Positions 59,375 to 64,000 of a DNA stretch of 64,000 nucleotides are shown here, piece by piece. The DNA is from Curtobacterium flaccumfaciens. GTDB lineage: Bacteria > Actinomycetota > Actinomycetes > Actinomycetales > Microbacteriaceae. The stretch lies in NCBI RefSeq assembly GCF_013359815.1, contig NZ_JABMCF010000040.1:186001-250000 (forward strand). The letters run 5' to 3'. Numbering within the stretch: position 1 is the stretch's first letter; each line of letters starts with the position of its first letter. The translations under genes and the position numbers were made by a program. The notes beneath the pieces were generated by a model. That model did not search any database, was not told the DNA's origin, and was given only the letters and a program-made list of their open reading frames with translations.

Positions 59375-60666
59375 GCGCCACCGCCTCGTACGGCCCGGCG
59401 GACGCGGAGCGCTGGCTCCCCGAAGAGCACGGCAACCGCCGCTCGGACTTCGCCCGTGACCGCGCCCGACTGCTGCACTCCAGTGCGCTCCGGCGCCTGG
59501 CCGCCAAGACCCAGGTGCTCAGCCCGACAGCGGGGCTCGACTTCGCCCGCAACCGGCTGACGCACTCGCTCGAGGTCGCGCAGGTCGGCCGCGAGCTCGC
59601 CGACTCGCTCGGGCTCGACCCCGACGTGGTCGACACCGCGTGCCTGGCCCACGACATCGGGCACCCGCCGTTCGGGCACAACGGCGAGACCGCGGTGAAC
59701 GCCTGGGCGACCGGCATCGGTGGCTTCGAGGGCAACGCGCAGACGCTCCGGTTGCTGACGCGGCTCGAGCCGAAGGTCTACGGCGTCCGGCCCGGCGCCG
59801 ACGTCGACCGTCCGTTCGGACTCAACCTGACCCGTGCGTCGTTGGACGCGAGCTGCAAGTACCCGTGGCCCGCTGCGCAGGGGGTGTCGGAGTCGTCGTC
59901 CGGGCGCACCAAGTTCGGGTTCTACGACGACGACCACGACGCCTTCGAGTGGCTCCGAGCCGGCGCCCCGCGTCGCCAGCGGTGCATCGAGGCGCAGGTG
60001 ATGGACCTCGCCGATGACATCGCGTACTCGGTGCACGACTTCGAGGACGCCGTCGTCGCCGGGTTCATCGACGTCGCGGCCCTGGGCGACCGCGTCGGTG
60101 AGAACGACATCGTGACCGCCATGCACGCCTGGGTCGGCGACGACCTGAGCCGCGACGAGCTGCTCGAGGCGTTCGACCGCCTGCGTGCGCTGCCGCTCTG
60201 GATGACCGCGTACGACGGCTCCCGCCGGGACGCCGCACGCCTGAAGAACCTGACGTCGCAGCTGATCGGACGCTTCGCGCGCACCGCCACGACGGCCACC
60301 CGCGAGTCCTACGCCTCGGGATCGCTCGTGCGGTTCGCGGCGTCGGTCGTCACCCCGCCCGAGATCATCGGCGAGATCGCCGTGCTGAAGGGCATCGTCG
60401 CGGCCTTCGTGATGACCCAGGGCGACCGTCAGCCCGTGTACGAGGACCAGCGCCGCGTGCTCACCGAACTGCTCGACGCGCTGGCGGCGACCGGTGCGTC
60501 CGACCTCGAGCCGGGCTTCGCCGCCGACTGGCACGCCGCGGGCGACGACGCCGGCCGACTGCGCGCCGTGGTCGACCAGGTCGCGAGCCTGACCGACCAG
60601 GGCGCGCTCGCGTGGCACCGACGTCTGGTGGTGGGTGACCGTGACCCGGTCCACATCGCCGTCTGA
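59371..60666 (+). CDS. dgt: Deoxyguanosinetriphosphate triphosphohydrolase-like protein
   Basis: 431 aa. HD-domain metal site: RNRLTHSLEVAQVGREL and CLAHDIGHPPFGHNGE (H94, D95), with DLADDIAYSVHDFED later. It splits dNTPs to nucleosides and triphosphate. ATGA overlap with dusB. dnaG follows after 40 nt under its own -10; the dgt-dnaG order is common in actinobacteria. Confidence 0.93.
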   Translation: MSATASYGPADAERWLPEEHGNRRSDFARDRARLLHSSALRRLAAKTQVLSPTAGLDFARNRLTHSLEVAQVGRELADSLGLDPDVVDTACLAHDIGHPPFGHNGETAVNAWATGIGGFEGNAQTLRLLTRLEPKVYGVRPGADVDRPFGLNLTRASLDASCKYPWPAAQGVSESSSGRTKFGFYDDDHDAFEWLRAGAPRRQRCIEAQVMDLADDIAYSVHDFEDAVVAGFIDVAALGDRVGENDIVTAMHAWVGDDLSRDELLEAFDRLRALPLWMTAYDGSRRDAARLKNLTSQLIGRFARTATTATRESYASGSLVRFAASVVTPPEIIGEIAVLKGIVAAFVMTQGDRQPVYEDQRRVLTELLDALAATGASDLEPGFAADWHAAGDDAGRLRAVVDQVASLTDQGALAWHRRLVVGDRDPVHIAV

Positions 60667-60694
60667 CCGGTCCGCCGACGTCGGTCCCACGAAC

Positions 60695-60700
60695 TAGGAT
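60695..60700 (+). promoter_or_regulatory. -10 element of a probable leaderless promoter (dnaG)
   Basis: TAGGAT, 6 nt before the GTG; no ribosome site. Confidence 0.55.
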
Positions 60701-60706
60701 CGAGGG

Positions 60707-62626
60707 GTGGCTGGCAGGATCGCGCGGAACGACATCGACGAGGTCCGCTCGCGTGTCAACATCGCCGACGTCGTGGGCGACTACGTCACGCTGAAGCACG
60801 CGGGCGTCGGGTCGATGAAGGGCCTGTGCCCCTTCCACGACGAGCGCTCCCCGTCGTTCCACGTCCGGCCCCAGGTCGGCCGCTACCACTGCTTCGGCTG
60901 CGGCGAGGACGGCGACGTCTTCAGCTTCATCATGGCGCAGGACCACACCACCTTCGCCGAGGCCGTCGAGCGCATGGCCGCGAAGATCGGCTTCACCCTG
61001 CACTACGAAGAGGGCGACGGGCCGCGCACCGACTACAACACCCGTGCCCGGCTGATCGCCGCGAACGAAGCCGCGCTCGAGTACTTCACCGGGCAGCTCA
61101 CGACGGCCGCCGCCGACCCCGCCCGCCGGTTCCTGGGGGAGCGCGGGTTCGACCCCTCGGCCGCCCAGCACTTCGGCGTCGGGTTCGCGCCGAAGTCCTA
61201 CGACATGCTCAAGGACCACCTGCGCGGGCGCGGCTTCACGATGGAGGAACTCGTTTCCGCCGGCCTCGTCAGCCAGGGTGACCGCTCGCCGTACGACCGG
61301 TTCCGCGGGCGCCTGATGTGGCCGATCCGCGACGTGACCGGGGCCACCATCGGCTTCGGGGCGCGCCGCCTGCTCGAGGACGACAAGGGCCCCAAGTACC
61401 TCAACACGCCCGAGACCCCGGTCTACCACAAGAGCCAGGTGCTCTACGGGCTCGACCTGGCCCGCCGCGACATCTCGAAGCAGAAGCAGGTCGTCATCGT
61501 CGAGGGCTACACCGACGTGATGGCGTGTCACGTCGCGGGCGTCACGACCGCGGTCGCCACCTGTGGCACGTCGTTCGGCGTCGACCACATCAAGGTGCTG
61601 CGCCCGATGCTCGGTGACCTGGCCGGAGCCGACCCGAACGCCAACGGCGAGGTCGTGTTCACGTTCGACCCCGACGAGGCCGGGCAGCGCGCAGCCTCGC
61701 GTGCCTTCGCGGAAGAACAGCGCTTCGCGGCGCAGACCTACGTCGCCGTGGCGCCCGGCGGGCTCGACCCGTGCGACCTCCGGCTCGCCCGCGGTGACGA
61801 CGCCATCCGCCGCCTGGTAACGAACAAGCGCCCGATGTTCGAGTTCATGATCCGCCGCACGCTTGACGGCCACGATCTCGAGACCGTCGAGGGGCGCGTC
61901 GGTGCCCTGCGTGCGGCCGCGCCCGTGCTCGCCGGCATCCGCGACCGCTCGCTGACACAGGGCTACGTCCGCGAACTCGCCGGCTGGCTCGGCATGGAGA
62001 TCCCCGAGGTCCGTCGGTCGGTCGAGACCGCCCGACGCCGTGCGGGCTCCGCCGGGCAGGATGACCGGTCCGCAGGCGCCGGGCGCGACGGCCGCAACGG
62101 GAACGGCACCGACGGGGCCGACACCCCCGACGAGCCCGTCGCCGGCATCCGCTCGCTGCCGAACGACCCGATCAGCCGCATGGAGCGCGACGCCGTGATG
62201 GCGATGGTGCAGCAGCCCACGTCCGTCGGCGCACCGATGCTCGGGCTCGCCGCGTCGGCCACGTTCTCGACGCCGATGCTCGCCGCGGTGCGGGACGCCG
62301 TGGTCGCCAACGTCGACGTCATCGGCGCGGGGGACTGGCTCGACCGGCTGCTCGCCGACGTGCCAGCGCCCCTCCGCACCCTGACGCACGAACTCGCCCT
62401 CGCACCCATCCCCGCGCGCAACGCGGAGGACCTGGCGGCCTACTGCCGGAGCATCGTCGTGGCCCTGGTCGAGCGCGACCTGCTCGCCCGCAAGGCCTCG
62501 TTGCTCGGGCAGCTGCAGCGCGCCGACCCGCACGAGCAGGCCGAGCGTCGCGCCGAGATCCAGCGGCAGCTCGTCGACATCGACGGGCAGCGGATGCGGT
62601 TGCGCGCCGACGCCGAGGCGTCCTAG
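60707..62626 (+). CDS. dnaG: DNA primase
   Basis: 639 aa. Zinc-binding domain with C41, H44, C62 and C65 (CPFHDERSPSFHV, YHCFGCG), the TOPRIM catalytic core (VIVEGYTDVMACH, FTFDPDEAGQRAA) and a C-terminal helicase-interacting domain. It makes RNA primers for lagging-strand synthesis. GTG start with TAGGAT 6 nt upstream; conserved residues begin at GRIARNDIDEVRSRV. Not followed by rpoD; instead a 1.2-kb gene-free repeat region begins. Confidence 0.97.
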   Translation: MAGRIARNDIDEVRSRVNIADVVGDYVTLKHAGVGSMKGLCPFHDERSPSFHVRPQVGRYHCFGCGEDGDVFSFIMAQDHTTFAEAVERMAAKIGFTLHYEEGDGPRTDYNTRARLIAANEAALEYFTGQLTTAAADPARRFLGERGFDPSAAQHFGVGFAPKSYDMLKDHLRGRGFTMEELVSAGLVSQGDRSPYDRFRGRLMWPIRDVTGATIGFGARRLLEDDKGPKYLNTPETPVYHKSQVLYGLDLARRDISKQKQVVIVEGYTDVMACHVAGVTTAVATCGTSFGVDHIKVLRPMLGDLAGADPNANGEVVFTFDPDEAGQRAASRAFAEEQRFAAQTYVAVAPGGLDPCDLRLARGDDAIRRLVTNKRPMFEFMIRRTLDGHDLETVEGRVGALRAAAPVLAGIRDRSLTQGYVRELAGWLGMEIPEVRRSVETARRRAGSAGQDDRSAGAGRDGRNGNGTDGADTPDEPVAGIRSLPNDPISRMERDAVMAMVQQPTSVGAPMLGLAASATFSTPMLAAVRDAVVANVDVIGAGDWLDRLLADVPAPLRTLTHELALAPIPARNAEDLAAYCRSIVVALVERDLLARKASLLGQLQRADPHEQAERRAEIQRQLVDIDGQRMRLRADAEAS

Positions 62627-62704
62627 CGCTCTTCGCGCGGTCGGTGCCGGGCGTGCGCGAGGTCGCCCCGGGCGCCCCGGTCGCACGACGCGCCGCGTGC
62701 GCTT

Positions 62705-62767
62705 CGCCGAGGTCGCGCGAACTGACGCCCGGTGGGGCTGCGAGCGGCAGTTGGTGCGACCTCGGCG
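62705..62767. repeat. Array unit 1 inverted repeat
   Basis: CGCCGAGGTCGCGCGAACTG (62705-62724) against the complement of 62748-62767; 18 of 20 positions pair, 23-nt spacer. Confidence 0.7.
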
Positions 62768-62876
62768 AGGGTGAGTGGTCAGGACGTGCCGTCTGTCGGG
62801 CCTCGAGTGGTCGCAGGGCGTCGGTTGGCAGGGGTCCGGTCGACGGGACGTGACCGCTCGGGGTGGGGCGGGCGGG

Positions 62877-62981
62877 GAGTCGTGACCGGTCGGCGGGGGC
62901 GATGGGCGCAGCGGACGCGGGGCGGGCGGGGAGTCGTGACCGGTCGGCGGGGGCGATGGGCGCAGCGGACGCGGGGCGGGC
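62877..62981. repeat. 54-bp direct duplication inside array unit 1
   Basis: A 54-bp segment beginning GAGTCGTGACCGGTCGGCGG at 62877 is repeated at 62931; identity continues for about 51 bp. No mismatch was seen within that stretch, so it is recent. Confidence 0.85.
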
Positions 62982-63026
62982 CTCCCGGCGGGGGAGGCGA
63001 GGTCGCACGACGCGCCGCGTGCGCTT

Positions 63027-63084
63027 CGCCGAGGTCGCACGAACTGTCGTGCGGCAGGCCCGCGAGCGGCAGCTGGTGCGACCT
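63027..63084. repeat. Array unit 2 inverted repeat
   Basis: CGCCGAGGTCGCACGAACTG (63027-63046) against CAGCTGGTGCGACCT (63070-63084). The right arm is 5 bp shorter than in the other units and has two mismatches. Confidence 0.65.
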
Positions 63085-63295
63085 GGGGGTCCGTGAGTGG
63101 TCAGGACGCGTCGCCTGTCGGGCGGCGAGTGGTCGCAGATCGTCGGTTGGCCGGGGTTCGGCCGACAGGACGTGACCGCGCGGGGTGAGGCGGGCGGTGA
63201 GTCGTGACCGGTCGGCGGTGCCGAGGGGGCGGGGCGGACGCGGGGCGGGCCTCCAGGCCAGGGGAGCGAGGTCGCACGACGCGCCGCATGCGTGC

Positions 63296-63358
63296 CGCCG
63301 AGGTTGCACGAACTGTCGCCGGGTGGGGCTGCGAGCGGCAGTTCGTGCGACCTCGGCG
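63296..63358. repeat. Array unit 3 inverted repeat
   Basis: Left arm 63296-63315 and right arm CAGTTCGTGCGACCTCGGCG (63339-63358) pair at 19 of 20 positions with a 23-nt spacer; the best-preserved hairpin in the array. Confidence 0.75.
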
Positions 63359-63570
63359 AGGGTGAGTGGTTGGGACGTGCCGCGTGAGAGGCGTCGAGTG
63401 GTCGCGGATCGTCGGCTGGCCGGGGTCCGGCCGACGGGACGTGACCGCGCAGGGTGGGGCGGGCGGTGCGTCGTGACCGATCGGCGGGGGCGAGGGGGCG
63501 GGGCGGACGCGGGGCGGGCCTCCTGGCCGGGCGGGCGTGATCGCACGAACCGTCGCTCGACAGGCGCTCT

Positions 63571-63806
63571 CGAGCGCCAGACCGCCCCGGTTGCACCACG
63601 CAACTTTCGTGCGTGACGCGCCGCTCGACTCCGGCGGAATCATGCATCACGCGGCGGGCCCATGCATTACAGCGGTGTAAACAAATCGCCCCCGGTTCGT
63701 TCTGTTCCGTGACAGGGTGATACCAATGAGCGTTCCTGGCCGGGCACACAGACGTTCCACCCTCCGGCTCAGGACTCTTGCAATCATGACCAGAGAGGCA
63801 GCGGAC
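63571..63806 (+). promoter_or_regulatory. Upstream region of the solute-binding protein gene with a TTACA-N4-TGTAA palindrome
   Basis: TTACA (63667-63671) and TGTAA (63676-63680) form a symmetrical site, and CATGCAT occurs twice just upstream of it. This stretch is lower in G+C than its surroundings, as expected for a promoter. TGCAAT about 30 nt before the ATG could be a -10. It probably controls the transporter gene that follows; the regulator is unknown. Confidence 0.4.
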
Positions 63807-64000
63807 ATGGCATCCGTGACCAAGTGGGGCAAGCGCGGCATCGCGCTCGGCGCCGGTGCAGCAGCGACGGCGCTGGTGCTGACCGGCTGCGCGAGCAGCA
63901 GCGTGAGTGACACCGAACTGAACGGCCTGAGCATCGGGACGACGGACAAGATCACGTCCCTCGACCCGGCCGGTTCCTACGACAACGGCTCCTTCGCCGT
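63807..64000 (+). CDS. Solute-binding lipoprotein of an ABC transporter, N-terminal part
   Basis: 64 codons before the window ends. Lipoprotein signal (basic MASVTKWGKRG, hydrophobic stretch, LVLTGC with Cys28). The mature start NGLSIGTTDKITSLDPAGSYDNGSFAV matches family 5 (oligopeptide/nickel-type) binding proteins, in which such residues open the first lobe. ATG 63807 was preferred for GAGAGG 8 nt upstream; an in-frame ATG at 63786 is possible. Permease and ATPase genes are expected beyond the edge. Confidence 0.85.
   Translation, partial: MASVTKWGKRGIALGAGAAATALVLTGCASSSVSDTELNGLSIGTTDKITSLDPAGSYDNGSFA

Larger units (their letters stand above)
62679..63570. repeat. Tandem array of three ~269-bp units plus a partial fourth
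   Basis: Units begin with GGTCGCACGACGCGCCGC-like words at 62679, 63001 and 63270; a partial unit (GATCGCACGAAC) starts at 63539. Spacings are 322 and 269; the first unit carries an extra 54-bp duplication, so its basic length is 268. Each unit contains a long-arm inverted repeat, a CGGACGCGGGGCGGGCCTCC word at its end, and GTGACCG(C/G)-type words between. Copies are diverged but alignable throughout. Minus-strand frames across the array are Arg/Pro-rich, run into dnaG and do not look coding. I see no gene between 62627 and 63806. Confidence 0.85.

Noticed and set aside
60461..63040. Long minus-strand open frame (about 860 codons) opposite dgt/dnaG and reaching into the repeat array
   Set aside because: It lies antisense to two clear genes, is Arg/Val/Asp-rich as expected for complementary GC-rich frames, and matches no family I know.
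62319..63749. Minus-strand open frame with repeated RPASAAPIAPADRSRL segments
   Set aside because: The protein repeats only reflect the DNA array; composition is Arg/Pro/Ala, it overlaps dnaG antisense, and codon bias is not gene-like.
62627..63806. CRISPR array or tRNA cluster in the large gene-free region
   Set aside because: Repeat units are about 269 bp with no short direct repeats separated by unique spacers, and no tRNA cloverleaf with a GGTTC-type T-arm was found.

Overview
The window is about 71% G+C and carries the single-copy housekeeping genes of a Gram-positive actinobacterium. Gene content and order (nrdR-pyrD, erpA next to ctaC-ctaD-ctaF, hrcA-dnaJ-rsmE-HIT-phoH-ybeY-corC-era, recO-uppS, dusB-dgt-dnaG) point to the family Microbacteriaceae. 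A Curtobacterium-like genome is my best guess, but that is inference from gene order and not a database match. I see no prophage, insertion sequence, CRISPR array, rRNA or tRNA gene. This is a stable chromosomal segment, and its unusual features lie mainly between genes.

Layout. 1-4 kb: end of nrdR, pyrD, a DUF3043 membrane protein, an M20 dipeptidase and the A-type Fe-S carrier erpA. 4-9 kb: aa3-type oxidase genes ctaC-ctaD-ctaF, then a divergent glucose-6-phosphate dehydrogenase-like gene. 9-12.9 kb: a GH15 trehalase/glucoamylase-like enzyme and an App1-type phosphatase on the minus strand, then a TetR regulator. 13-16.4 kb: a four-gene osmoprotectant (OpuC-type) ABC importer. 16.6-22.5 kb: cytochrome bd oxidase with its assembly exporter, cydA-cydB-cydD-cydC. 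22.5-29.4 kb: leuS, comEA, comEC, holA. 29.5-37.3 kb: rpsT, an aminotransferase, lepA, hemW and several small uncharacterised genes. 37.3-44.5 kb: the heat-shock/ribosome-maturation operon from hrcA to era. 44.6-48.8 kb: a two-component system next to a MacB-type ABC transporter. 49-52.9 kb: leuA behind a leader-peptide attenuator, recO, uppS. 53-62.6 kb: a divergent LysR/PLP-enzyme pair, glyS, a DsbA-type oxidoreductase, a YbaK-type editing domain protein, dusB, dgt, dnaG. 62.6-63.8 kb: a gene-free repeat array. The window ends in a solute-binding lipoprotein gene.

The genes supply two alternative terminal oxidases (aa3 and bd), compatible-solute uptake, ribosome maturation (RsmE, YbeY, Era, LepA, S20), parts of DNA replication (HolA, DnaG) and the DNA-uptake pair ComEA/ComEC. 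Most co-directional neighbours overlap by ATGA or GTGA, so they are probably translationally coupled.

Points of most interest: (1) the sensor kinase of the 44.6-kb two-component system is split by one in-frame TAG, where the family normally has a CAG glutamine codon. (2) About 0.9 kb downstream of dnaG consists of three tandem ~269-bp units, each with an internal long-arm inverted repeat, and one arm recurs near leuA. (3) Several families of long perfect intergenic hairpins occur, two of them with identical copies 40 kb apart. (4) A four-leucine leader peptide and attenuator precede leuA. (5) The comEC frame has no stop at its expected end and runs about 600 bp into holA. (6) More than a dozen genes have a -10-like hexamer 6-8 nt upstream of the start codon, the arrangement expected for leaderless mRNAs. 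I found no clearly new multi-gene system.
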